A DNA stretch of 64,000 bases, taken from the NCBI RefSeq assembly GCF_022775115.1, contig NZ_JALFLA010000021.1:1-64000 (forward strand), written 5' to 3'. Under the pieces are notes generated by a model. It saw only the letters and a list, made by a program, of their open reading frames with translations. It did not search any database and had not been told where the DNA came from. This DNA comes from Agathobaculum sp. Its GTDB lineage: Bacteria > Bacillota > Clostridia > Oscillospirales > Butyricicoccaceae. Position 1 is the stretch's first letter. The number at the start of each line of letters is the position of its first letter. This document shows positions 28,007-37,095 of this stretch, piece after piece. The translations under genes and the position numbers were made by a program.

Positions 28007-28582
28007 GTGGCAGATTATCCGATTATAGCGGATGTTTCCAATTATATCGTGCGTATGCTGCGGGAAAAAATGTGCCCGGAGCCCATCCCGTCGCCCAATA
28101 ACATTGAAATATCCACCCCGGCGGACAGCGATGTGGACTATATCCTCGGCCTGTACCTCTTTGATGTGCGTGAGGAGGGTGAGGTCGCCGTGCCCGCGCT
28201 GGTGCACAGCGGCCGCACACGGCTGCGCAGGCCGTCCCATCCATACAGCCTGTACTATATGCTGTTTTTGAACGGCTCCTCGCAGATGGGACTGAAGGGC
28301 GGCGATATGCAGAAGATCATCGGCAGGGCGGCGCAGATCGTAAATGACCGTTCGGTCGTCTCGCCGCGGACGCTGCAAGCATGGCTGGAGGATGACGAGC
28401 CGCCTATTGTGCTGTCGCCCGCCCGGATGAGCCTGGAAGAAAAGGTTCGTGTCTGGTCGGCGATCAACAAGCCCTATCAGGTCAGCCTGTTTTATAAGGC
28501 TGCACCCGTGTTCCTATCCAGCGAGGTCGTAGTTGACACGCCGCGCGTGATCGATGCAGAGATTCGTCTGAATATCCGCTAA
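28007..28582 (+). CDS. DUF4255 (Pvc16/Afp16-like) tail terminator
   Basis: IADVSNYIVRMLRE...ISTPADSDVDYILGLYLFDV...HPYSLYYMLFLNG, typical DUF4255. Confidence 0.88.
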   Translation: MADYPIIADVSNYIVRMLREKMCPEPIPSPNNIEISTPADSDVDYILGLYLFDVREEGEVAVPALVHSGRTRLRRPSHPYSLYYMLFLNGSSQMGLKGGDMQKIIGRAAQIVNDRSVVSPRTLQAWLEDDEPPIVLSPARMSLEEKVRVWSAINKPYQVSLFYKAAPVFLSSEVVVDTPRVIDAEIRLNIR

Positions 28583-28627
28583 AAGCGGGCGGGTTGATAC
28601 CCACACAGAAGGAGAAGGAGGCTGGTA

Positions 28628-29404
28628 ATGGAGCAACCAGTAGTCATAAGGCACAGGGCGGGGCTGATCGTGCGGCTGATTGACACGGCCACCGGGCAGG
28701 AAATCGTGCAGGCGGGCGGTACATTCGTGCGCGACGGCGGGCGGGTGCATCCGATGCAGCGGCCGGACGGTATGCTGGTCTTTTCGGATTTTTCCGCGCA
28801 GGACTGCACGTTTACCGTGCAAACAACACGTTTTCTACCCAAAACCGTACAGCTTTCCGCGGAGCAGCTGGCGCAGCGTCCGCCGCTGGTCGAGCTGCAC
28901 CTGATACCGGATGAGACCTACGCAGCGCGGTATCCATGCTGTACGCTGTCCGGCGTGCTGGACGGGATAGAGCAGCTCGATGCGGTGCGCATGGGTGATA
29001 AGACCTGCCTCGCGCGTGCATTTGACGAGCGGCGGCAGATATTCCATTTATTCAATCCGCACCATCTGGTGCTCGACCGTACCTATTACGCGGTGGTCGA
29101 CCCGGATGCTTGCAGATATGAGCCGATCGAGATCACAGAGCATCTGAGCGGTGAGAAATTTCGTCTCGCCGCGCCGCTGCAAAGGCCGTTCGGCAACCAT
29201 TTTCCGGTGGCGCGGCGCGTGCTGGGCGCGGTGCGGCGGTCGGGCGAATATGTCTTTCGCGTGCCGGAGGACAGCACACGCACGCGCTGGCTGGTTCGCT
29301 GGCGCAGGGAAGGAGAAGAATTCTTCCAAACGGTCGATTTTGCGCTGCCGGATACCATGACGCTCGTCTCTCCGCCCACAGCGGCGGAGGCAGGCGAAGA
29401 CTGA
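28628..29404 (+). CDS. CIS-associated beta-rich hypothetical protein
   Basis: 258-aa ORF within the cluster, AAGGAGGC SD; no recognised motif. Confidence 0.65.
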   Translation: MEQPVVIRHRAGLIVRLIDTATGQEIVQAGGTFVRDGGRVHPMQRPDGMLVFSDFSAQDCTFTVQTTRFLPKTVQLSAEQLAQRPPLVELHLIPDETYAARYPCCTLSGVLDGIEQLDAVRMGDKTCLARAFDERRQIFHLFNPHHLVLDRTYYAVVDPDACRYEPIEITEHLSGEKFRLAAPLQRPFGNHFPVARRVLGAVRRSGEYVFRVPEDSTRTRWLVRWRREGEEFFQTVDFALPDTMTLVSPPTAAEAGED

Positions 29405-29421
29405 AAGGAGGGGACGCTTCT

Positions 29422-29805
29422 ATGGCGACAGCGGTGGTTGCGGGGGCTGCGGTGCAATGCACGATGGGTTCATCACCGGGACAGATTCTCGTCACCTCGC
29501 AAATGATGGTGCTGGCCGGCGGCAGACCGGCAGCAACGATAATGGACGCCGCGCCGGTGACCAATATCACACCCTGCGGGATGTGCACGTCGCTTGCCAA
29601 CCCCACGGTCGCGGCGGCAACAGCGGCGGCACTTGGGGTGCTCACCCCTATGCCTTGCGTTCCCGCTCCGATGGGTGTCTGGAGCTGCGCAGGTACACCG
29701 CTGATCGGCGGGATGCCGGCGCTCTCGAGCGAGGCGACTCTGACATGCGCGTATGGCGGCTGCCTGCGCGTGATTTCCCCCGGCCAAGCGATTGTCAATT
29801 ATTAG
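29422..29805 (+). CDS. DUF4280 PAAR-like protein
   Basis: AVVAGAAVQCTMGSSPGQILVTSQ...ITPCGMCTSLANPTVAAATAAALGVLTPMPCVP...CAYGGCLRVISPGQ. Confidence 0.9.
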   Translation: MATAVVAGAAVQCTMGSSPGQILVTSQMMVLAGGRPAATIMDAAPVTNITPCGMCTSLANPTVAAATAAALGVLTPMPCVPAPMGVWSCAGTPLIGGMPALSSEATLTCAYGGCLRVISPGQAIVNY

Positions 29806-29850
29806 CATCGTTTGTTCCATTGCGTTTCATTATAAAAAATGAACATATAG

Positions 29851-29898
29851 AAAGGAGGCCGGTTTTAAGACAACGCGCTTAAAACCAGAAACAAGATG
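29851..29898 (+). promoter_or_regulatory. Hairpin-bridged ribosome-binding site of the sheath gene
   Basis: AGGAGG 29853-29858, perfect stem GGTTTTAAG (29861-29869)/CTTAAAACC (29878-29886), ATG 29896. Confidence 0.6.
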
Positions 29899-31602
29899 GC
29901 TGAATACTTATCTCCCGGCGTTTATGTGGAGGAATATGATTCCTCACCCCGCGCGATCGAAGGCGTCGGCACTTCGACGGCGGGCTTTGTGGGCATGGCG
30001 GTCAAGGGGCCGACGATCGGCGCGCCCAGCCTTGTGACCAGCTTTGCGGATTTTCTGCGCCAGTTTGGCGGTTACCTGAGCGAGTACTCTCACGGGGACT
30101 ATCGCTATCTGGCATACAGCGTCGAACAGTTCTTTGCAAACGGCGGCACACGCTGCTATGTAGCGCGCGTCGTGCCGGAGGACGCTTCGGTAGCCTTCGC
30201 CGAGCAGGGCATCCTGCGGGTGAGCGCGGCCAACGAGGGACGTTGGGGCAACCGCATCCGCATCAGCCTGGCAAGTGCCAACCGCCGCAAAATGCAGCTG
30301 ATCGCCAAGGAAAGCGACACGGTGTACACCGCCAAGTCGGTGGCCGGGTTCGGAGAGGGCGATCTGGTCGAGTTTGCCGGCAAGGTCAACCGCATCGTTT
30401 CGATTTTCGACGCCTCGGTCACCTTTGAACAGCCGTTTGAGGGCGAACCGGTCGATATCGACCTTGTGCCCAAAACCGTGCTGTACTCGCTCGAGATGGA
30501 TGTGACCGTCCGCGCGGACGGCGAGACAGAAAGCTACACCGGCGTGTCTCTCAATCCGCTTTCTGCCAACTATATGCCGCGCCGTATGGCGGGCAGCCAG
30601 CTGGTATCGGTACAGCTGGATGAAAGTGACGCGCTGGAAAACCCGGTTTCGGCCATTATGGGCGAGGGGCAGCTGAGCGGCACGGTCACGCTGGCCGGCG
30701 GCTCGGACGGCTCACTCTCCGCAATCAACGCGGGCGTGTATATCGGTGTGGACGGCGGGCCGACCAAGCGTACCGGCATTCAGGCGTTTTTGGAAAACGC
30801 AGTCGTCAGCATCATGGCGGTGCCCGGCGTCACCATGCCGGAGGTCATCGTTTCGCTCGTGGCGCACTGTGAAAATGAAAAGAGCCGCTTTGCCGTTATC
30901 GACATGCCGCGCGACATGATAAAGACCGATGATCTGATGGGCTACCGTGAGATGATCGACTCGAGCTACGCTGCGATGTATCATCCGTGGATACAGGTTT
31001 ATGACCCGGTCGCTAAAAAGCCCGGCTTTGTCCCGCCCTCGGGCGCGGTATGCGGCGTGTATTCGCGCACGGATGTTGCGCGCGGCGTGCACAAAGCGCC
31101 CGCCAACGAGACGGTCAACTGCTCCGGCCTATCCACCTATTACACCACGCGGGAGCAGGATATCCTCAATCCGCGCGGCATCAACCTTATCCGCGCGCTG
31201 CCTGGGCAGGGTATCCGGGTCTGGGGCGCGCGCACCGCGTCGAGCAACGCGGCGTTCAAATATGTCAACGTGCGCCGGCTGTTCATCTATGTCGAGCAGT
31301 CGATCAAGAACGCAACAGGCTGGGTCGTGTTTGAGCCGAACAACTCCTCGCTCTGGGGGCGGGTGCAGATGACGGTCACCTCCTTCCTCGAGACCATGTT
31401 CCGCTCGGGTATGCTGGCCGGCGACACGCCGAGCGAAGCCTTCTTTGTCAATATCGGCCCGGCTACGATGAGTCAGGACGATATCATGAACGGCCGCCTG
31501 ATCTGCGAGATCGGCATCGCGCCGAGCCGCCCGGCCGAGTTTGTCATTTTCCGCGTCACCCAGTTCACGGCTGAGGCCGGCGGCGGAGAAGCTGCGGAAT
31601 AA
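29896..31602 (+). CDS. CIS/phage tail sheath protein
   Basis: MAEYLSPGVYVEEYDSSPRAIEGVGTSTAGFVGMAVKGP N-terminus; C-terminal VFEPNNSSLWGRVQMTVTSFLETMFRSGMLAG, hallmark of sheath proteins. Confidence 0.97.
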   Translation: MAEYLSPGVYVEEYDSSPRAIEGVGTSTAGFVGMAVKGPTIGAPSLVTSFADFLRQFGGYLSEYSHGDYRYLAYSVEQFFANGGTRCYVARVVPEDASVAFAEQGILRVSAANEGRWGNRIRISLASANRRKMQLIAKESDTVYTAKSVAGFGEGDLVEFAGKVNRIVSIFDASVTFEQPFEGEPVDIDLVPKTVLYSLEMDVTVRADGETESYTGVSLNPLSANYMPRRMAGSQLVSVQLDESDALENPVSAIMGEGQLSGTVTLAGGSDGSLSAINAGVYIGVDGGPTKRTGIQAFLENAVVSIMAVPGVTMPEVIVSLVAHCENEKSRFAVIDMPRDMIKTDDLMGYREMIDSSYAAMYHPWIQVYDPVAKKPGFVPPSGAVCGVYSRTDVARGVHKAPANETVNCSGLSTYYTTREQDILNPRGINLIRALPGQGIRVWGARTASSNAAFKYVNVRRLFIYVEQSIKNATGWVVFEPNNSSLWGRVQMTVTSFLETMFRSGMLAGDTPSEAFFVNIGPATMSQDDIMNGRLICEIGIAPSRPAEFVIFRVTQFTAEAGGGEAAE

Positions 31603-31638
31603 GGCAGTCTGGAATACATGGAAAAGGAGAATAACTAA

Positions 31639-32133
31639 ATGCCTGTACTGAATTCTTCGGGTATGTACTATCCGCTTACAAAAATGAACTTCGTCGTCAC
31701 TGTCGACTCGGTGAGCGGCTTTGCCGCGTTCAGCGAGGTCACCGGTGTCGATGCAACGGTGGATGTGATCGAGTTCCGGCAGGGCAATGCCGGCTCACTC
31801 GCGCCGGTCAAGATCCCCGGTCTGGTCAAGCATGGCAATATCACGCTGAAAATGGGCTACACGCGCGCACAGGATTTCAAGACTTGGATACAGCAGTGCG
31901 TCTCCGAGCGCCGCAAGGAGGGCATCCGCCACAATGTGGTGATCGAGCTGATCGACATCGTCTCCAAGGACGCGCCGCAGGCGGTGTCGGACGGCGAGGA
32001 TTCGACGCTCACTTGGATACTCAAGGACGCATGGGTGTGCAAGTATACCGGTCCCGATTTGAATGCCTCGACCAGCGAGGTTGCCATCGAGTCGGTCGAG
32101 CTGGCGTACGAGGAGCTTGTCATCCCGAACTGA
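31639..32133 (+). CDS. CIS/phage tail tube protein (gp19-like)
   Basis: FVVTVDSVSGFAAFSEVTGVDATVDVIEFRQGN...KIPGLVKHGNITLKMGYTRAQDFKTWI. Confidence 0.95.
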   Translation: MPVLNSSGMYYPLTKMNFVVTVDSVSGFAAFSEVTGVDATVDVIEFRQGNAGSLAPVKIPGLVKHGNITLKMGYTRAQDFKTWIQQCVSERRKEGIRHNVVIELIDIVSKDAPQAVSDGEDSTLTWILKDAWVCKYTGPDLNASTSEVAIESVELAYEELVIPN

Positions 32134-32151
32134 CGCGCCGCAGCGCTGTGA

Positions 32152-32177
32152 GCGGCCGGGGCGGGTGCTCCGGCCGC
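32152..32177 (+). repeat. GC-rich stem-loop between tube gene and next gene
   Basis: GCGGCCGG-ggcgggtgct-CCGGCCGC perfect 8-bp stem. Confidence 0.6.
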
Positions 32178-32257
32178 CGGCGGCGTTGTCCGCAGGAGAG
32201 ACGGCGGTTGGGAAAAAACAGCGCGGCGGTTGCCGCAGAGCAGAAAGGTAGCGCAGA

Positions 32258-32620
32258 ATGACTACGGTATATGAATTTGAATTGCCCAAGGGTTATGTGG
32301 ACAGTACCGGTGCGGTGCATCGGCGGGGCAAGATGCGGCTGGCCACGGCGGGGGACGAGATCAGCGCAACGCGCGACCCGCGCGTGCTCAGCAACCCCTC
32401 TTATCTGACGATCGTGGTGCTGGCCAGCGTGATCACCGAGCTGGAGGGCGTCGAGGCCATCGTACCCAATATCATCGAGCGGTTTTTCACCGCCGATCTC
32501 GCGTTTTTGCAGGATATGTACCAGCGGATCAATAATATCGAGCCGCCGACCATGACCGTCGTCTGCCCGGATTGCGGCAAGGTGTTTGAAGCGCCGATAA
32601 ATTTTACACAAGAGGGGTAA
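32258..32620 (+). CDS. CIS tail assembly-type small protein with C-terminal CxxC
   Basis: MTTVYEFELPKGYVDSTGAVHRRGKMRLATAGDEI...VVCPDCGKVFE; conserved position after the tube gene. Confidence 0.75.
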   Translation: MTTVYEFELPKGYVDSTGAVHRRGKMRLATAGDEISATRDPRVLSNPSYLTIVVLASVITELEGVEAIVPNIIERFFTADLAFLQDMYQRINNIEPPTMTVVCPDCGKVFEAPINFTQEG

Positions 32621-32640
32621 GGCTGTACCCGGAAAAGGAG

Positions 32641-32826
32641 TTGTACCGCGAGATGTCTTTTATCTCGTATTACTTCCATTGGAGCAGCGAGGATGTGATG
32701 CGGCTTGATCACAGCAGCCGCAGGCGCTGGTGTGAGGAGATCTCGCAGATCAACAGCAGCCTGACCCCCTCGGAAAACAAGAAAAAGGAAAAAAGCATCC
32801 TTGAATTTGGCAGGCGCGGCAGATAG
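32641..32826 (+). CDS. DUF6760 family small CIS protein
   Basis: YREMSFISYYFHWSSEDVMRLDHSSRRRWCEEISQIN. Start is non-ATG (TTG 32641, or CTG 32623 giving LYPEKELYREM). Confidence 0.75.
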   Translation: MYREMSFISYYFHWSSEDVMRLDHSSRRRWCEEISQINSSLTPSENKKKEKSILEFGRRGR

Positions 32827-32846
32827 CGCGGAAAGGAGCAAGCACC

Positions 32847-33551
32847 ATGCCGGACGAAACGACGGGCGGCGGGCAGCCGACAGAGCCCCAAGGCTTGGAG
32901 GAGCGGTATGGCGTGGCCTCCGCGCAGAGCCGCGATATCTCGACGGGAAACAGCTTGGTATGCAGCGCGGGCATCAGCCCGGTGCCGAGCTATAATTTCA
33001 TGCTCCGGGTCGAGGGGATCATGGATCTGCCCTGCAAGTCGGTCAAGGCCTTCTCCAAGGAGCTGGAGTTTGAGCTGATACAGGAGGGCGGCCTGAACGA
33101 CTATGTGCATATGCGCCGCAAGCCGATCAGCAAGCCGTTTTATTTTGAGGTCGAGCGCTATATCGGGGTGGACTATATCGACCCCCTGCCGCTGGGCGCC
33201 GAGTTGCTGCTCCCGGTCATTTTGATCGTCAGCCGCAACGCGGGGCAGTTTTATCCGCTCGCCTCCGCCCGCACATATTTTTTCACCGGCTGCACAGTGA
33301 CCAAAAAGACCCACGGCGAGATGAGCGCCGACCGGTCGGGCTTGTTTGTCGAAACGACGACCATCGCATACCGGGAGATGGTGTGCCTCAATGGGCCATG
33401 GTCGGAGGCGCTGCCCTATATGCCGGAGGATCCTGACCCCAAGCGCTCGCTCAGCCAGCGAAACCAGCTGGCCGAGGATAAAAAGGCGTTTGAAGACGCG
33501 CACAAGGCCGCCGCAAGCGGCATGGATGGTGCGGCGGACGAAGAAGGATAG
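32847..33551 (+). CDS. Second CIS tube-like protein (gp19-like, Afp5-like)
   Basis: FMLRVEGIMDLPCKSVKAFSKELEFELIQEGGLNDYVHMRRKPISKPFYFEVERYIGVDY. Confidence 0.85.
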   Translation: MPDETTGGGQPTEPQGLEERYGVASAQSRDISTGNSLVCSAGISPVPSYNFMLRVEGIMDLPCKSVKAFSKELEFELIQEGGLNDYVHMRRKPISKPFYFEVERYIGVDYIDPLPLGAELLLPVILIVSRNAGQFYPLASARTYFFTGCTVTKKTHGEMSADRSGLFVETTTIAYREMVCLNGPWSEALPYMPEDPDPKRSLSQRNQLAEDKKAFEDAHKAAASGMDGAADEEG

Positions 33552-33581
33552 GCGGGTAAAGGAAAGGGGAGAGAATAAGCA

Positions 33582-36200
33582 GTGCTGATTGTAAAAGAGC
33601 CGATACGGCTGCAAAGCGCGGCTAATATGATTTCGGTGCAGAACGGCTTTGGCGAGCGTATACGGGACAATTACAGCCTGCTTTCCACTCAGTTTACACC
33701 CAAGGAGCTGCTGTTTTTGCTCAGCGGCACGCCGGAAGCGCCGGAGGAGCAGGGCGGCATGACTACGCTCGTGACGCAGAACAGCCTTTCAGTGCAAAAC
33801 GGCATGACTGTCGAGCTGTTCACGCAAATCGTCAACCGCATCCTGCTGACCCAGCATACGCCCTTTACCTATCAGGACAGTGTGTATATCACCACGATGC
33901 TGCGCCGCGTCGGTATCACCGATGTTTGGCAGTTCATGCGGCAGGTGCGGCAGCTGTCCGAGCAAAGCGCGCATATCAGCAGCCTGTCAGCACTGTATCA
34001 GGCGTATCACAGCACGCTGCGGCAGGCCGCGCCGCAAAACAGTCCGCGGGCCAACGCACCGGCGGCGGACGCAGCGCAGGACGAACAGCCGTCCGCGCGT
34101 GAGCGGTATTTTCTGCACAGCGCGATCTACCGCCGCCTGCAAACCGCCGCGGTTTACCGCGAGGTGTCCGCGCTGCTGACGAGTACATCATCCGCCAGCC
34201 ATGTGGTGGAGATGCGGGAGCTGGCGCTTGCCGAGCAGTACCGTGTCAGCGAGCTGCTGCGGCTGGCTGAGCTGCGCCAGCAGACGGTCGACCGCGGCCA
34301 ATCCATGACCTTGCAGCATGTGTGCAATCATTATGAGCGGGGCGATTTGCTGCCCGCGCCGGAGGATGAGGAGCAGGTGTTCGCGCAGCTCGCGGCTGCC
34401 GTTCTGCTGAATACGGTGGACAAGGCGATGACGCTTGCTGTGCGGCGGAGCGTGCAGCACAGCGACTTCTGGTTAGACCTGCGGCAGGCCGTTCAGCAGT
34501 CGATCGACAATACGGTGTTCCGCTTTGAAAGCTGGCATGAGGGCGCGCGGCGGTATGACGGAGACACGCTGCTCGCGGATGAGAGCCGCAACAGCCTGTA
34601 CCGTCAGGAGTACGCGCTGCTGCGGCAGCTGATCAAGCGGACGGACAAGCGGCAGAGTACCGCCGTGCAGCGCGGCGGAGACGAGATTGTGCGGCAAACG
34701 ATGAACGCGCTGTCGCTTACGCTGGGGCAGACGGGGGATGAACGGCCGGAGGCCGAGACGCCCCCCGCGCACCTTGCCGAAACGCTGCGCGCGTTGCTCG
34801 CCATCGAGCGCATGGAGGATGCGCCGGTGCAGGTGCTGCACCGCACAGCCGGGCAGTTTGCGCAGCGGCTGGCTGTGTTGACGGGCAGCCTGTCCACCGG
34901 CAGCGGCGCACACCCCGCGACGGAAGCGCCGCAGGATGTGTCCCTGCTACTGCTGCATGACAGCGCGCAGACCGAGACCGAGCTGCTCCGCGCGGAGTTT
35001 GACCGACTGGATGAAACGACGCGCACGATGCTCGAGCGCAGCTATCAGCAAAAACGAAGGGAGCTGCTTGAGCACAGCGATACGGTCAGCGCGGAGGATA
35101 TGCAGCGCATCCTGACCGAAACGCTGCATACGGCGGCGACCCGGCAGACCGCGCGTGAGCAGACCGAGCAGCGGCACGACGTCGAGCGCAGCAGTCTGCT
35201 TGACCGAAAAACACGCGAGGTGCTTGAGCGTATGCGCAGTCTGCGCGTTGTATACGGCAGCGAGCACACGGCCGAGCACAGCAGCGAGCAAACGCTGTAT
35301 CATTCGGAGCAGACAGTCACGCAGGAGCAGCGGGAGGAGCGGCAGGTGCGGCAGGTGGATACCCAAACGCTGCGGGAGCAGCTTGACCTGATCGACCGGC
35401 ACAACCGGGAGATGCTCGAGCGGGTGCAGCGCGCCTGTATCGAGCAAGTCCAAAACCAGAGCACGATGATACGGCGCGGTGATACGCGCCGCGTCATCGA
35501 CGATGCGCTGCGCGCGATGGATGAACCGGAGCAGATGCTTCGGGATGTACTGGCACGGCCGGAGGAAAAGCGTGATGCGCTGGTGCTGTCGCCTGATGCG
35601 CGCACACTGCTGCAGCAGGCGGACGAGCCGACACGGCGGATGCTGGAAGCCGTCATGCGGTATCAGGCCGACCCCACAGTTGAGGCAGCGACCATACTGC
35701 ATACGGTAAGTCCGGGGGCGTTCAACATGGATACGGCGAGCGCACGGGAGAAGGCTGCCGCTTCGTCCGGGCACCCGCCGCGCGGTCAAGACGCGCCGCA
35801 GGACGCGCTGATTCACGGCGCGGCGCGTGAGGTCATGCACCATGCGTCCGTGCGCCGCGCGGGCGATGCCGCAGAGCAGGGAATGGCGCGCACGCCGCCG
35901 CCGGTGCAGCTGACGCATAAGACCGCGGTGTCTGCCGTCTCCGAGGAGCTGATCGAGCAGATGGAGCAGCGCCGCGAAACGCTCCGCCGTATCGAACAGA
36001 CGCAAAGCACCGAGCAGCACGAGCGGGTCGACCGGCGGGAGATCGACCAGACCGTGCACCAAACGATCGAGCGGACGGGCGAGGATGTGACCGAGCTGAT
36101 CCAGCGCACACTGGCGCGGCAGCTTGGCGCGATCTCGGACAAGGTGTACAGCCAAATGGAAAAACGCCTTCGCCTGGAGCGTGCACGGCGCGGCAGATAA
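33582..36200 (+). CDS. Large Q/E/R/T-rich helical protein of unknown function
   Basis: 872 aa, low hydrophobicity, long heptad-like stretches (EQREERQVRQVDTQTLREQLDLIDRHNREMLERVQRACIEQVQNQS); sits between tube-2 and LysM-type genes. Confidence 0.75.
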   Translation: MLIVKEPIRLQSAANMISVQNGFGERIRDNYSLLSTQFTPKELLFLLSGTPEAPEEQGGMTTLVTQNSLSVQNGMTVELFTQIVNRILLTQHTPFTYQDSVYITTMLRRVGITDVWQFMRQVRQLSEQSAHISSLSALYQAYHSTLRQAAPQNSPRANAPAADAAQDEQPSARERYFLHSAIYRRLQTAAVYREVSALLTSTSSASHVVEMRELALAEQYRVSELLRLAELRQQTVDRGQSMTLQHVCNHYERGDLLPAPEDEEQVFAQLAAAVLLNTVDKAMTLAVRRSVQHSDFWLDLRQAVQQSIDNTVFRFESWHEGARRYDGDTLLADESRNSLYRQEYALLRQLIKRTDKRQSTAVQRGGDEIVRQTMNALSLTLGQTGDERPEAETPPAHLAETLRALLAIERMEDAPVQVLHRTAGQFAQRLAVLTGSLSTGSGAHPATEAPQDVSLLLLHDSAQTETELLRAEFDRLDETTRTMLERSYQQKRRELLEHSDTVSAEDMQRILTETLHTAATRQTAREQTEQRHDVERSSLLDRKTREVLERMRSLRVVYGSEHTAEHSSEQTLYHSEQTVTQEQREERQVRQVDTQTLREQLDLIDRHNREMLERVQRACIEQVQNQSTMIRRGDTRRVIDDALRAMDEPEQMLRDVLARPEEKRDALVLSPDARTLLQQADEPTRRMLEAVMRYQADPTVEAATILHTVSPGAFNMDTASAREKAAASSGHPPRGQDAPQDALIHGAAREVMHHASVRRAGDAAEQGMARTPPPVQLTHKTAVSAVSEELIEQMEQRRETLRRIEQTQSTEQHERVDRREIDQTVHQTIERTGEDVTELIQRTLARQLGAISDKVYSQMEKRLRLERARRGR

Positions 36201-36221
36201 GGATGGAAAGGGGAAACCACG

Positions 36222-37079
36222 ATGTCGATCGGCGGGCAGTTGCTCAGCAGCGTAACAGGAAACACCAGCAAGGCGTGTCTGGTCGTGCATGATGTGCGGG
36301 CACAGGGTACAGAACTGGAAAATACGCTGGAGGACACGGTGAGTGCGTTCAGCAATATATCCGGCGGCTTTGGGCAGGCTGGCGGGCAGATAGGCCCGAT
36401 GACACAGCGCGCGGCGCAGCTGCACCAAAGCGTCCAAATGCTGAAAAGGACGCAGTCTGCGCTGCGGGGAGAAGCGGACTATGCTGCCGCAGTGTCCGGC
36501 GGTACAGGTGCGGATAAGATTTTTTTCGTGCAGTTTAACCCCGGCAGCCTGACGCTTTATTCCTCCAACCATATGCACAAGAAGAAGGATGTCAGCGGCA
36601 GTAATAACGACCAGAACACCGTCAGCGACACGGTCACACCGCCGTCGGTCGAATTGACAACCACGCTGCTCTTCGATAAGATGAATATTTACGATGCGTT
36701 TATGTTCGATAAGCTCACCGGCGTCAGCGCGACGACCGCGACAAATGCCGCCACAATGCTGCGCGGCGAGACTTTTACAGTGCAGCCCTATGTGGAAGGC
36801 CTGATCAGCGCCCTGCGAAATCCATATACTCGCGCGATGACGTTCCAATGGGCCAACTTTTCCTTTACGGGCATTTTGATCGGTGTGCAGGCGAAATACA
36901 CGATGTTTTCGGTTTCTGGGCGGCCGGTCCGCGCGGAGCTCCAGCTGCGTCTGCGTCAGCGCATGAACAGCACGGATGTCAGCAAGTGGCATGCGGCGTT
37001 CCATGAGATGCTGCGTAAAAACGCCTCTATGGACGGCGCGGCGCAAAAGGTGAGCAGCCTGCTCAACCTGAGCTTGTGA
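36222..37079 (+). CDS. CIS tube-initiator / LysM-type baseplate protein (Afp7-like), copy 1
   Basis: IFFVQFNPGSLTLYSSN...PPSVELTTTLLFDKMNIYDAFM...MTFQWANFSFTGILIGVQAKYTMFSVSGRPVRAELQLRLRQ. Confidence 0.8.
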   Translation: MSIGGQLLSSVTGNTSKACLVVHDVRAQGTELENTLEDTVSAFSNISGGFGQAGGQIGPMTQRAAQLHQSVQMLKRTQSALRGEADYAAAVSGGTGADKIFFVQFNPGSLTLYSSNHMHKKKDVSGSNNDQNTVSDTVTPPSVELTTTLLFDKMNIYDAFMFDKLTGVSATTATNAATMLRGETFTVQPYVEGLISALRNPYTRAMTFQWANFSFTGILIGVQAKYTMFSVSGRPVRAELQLRLRQRMNSTDVSKWHAAFHEMLRKNASMDGAAQKVSSLLNLSL

Positions 37080-37095
37080 TGAAAGGGGTTTGTAT

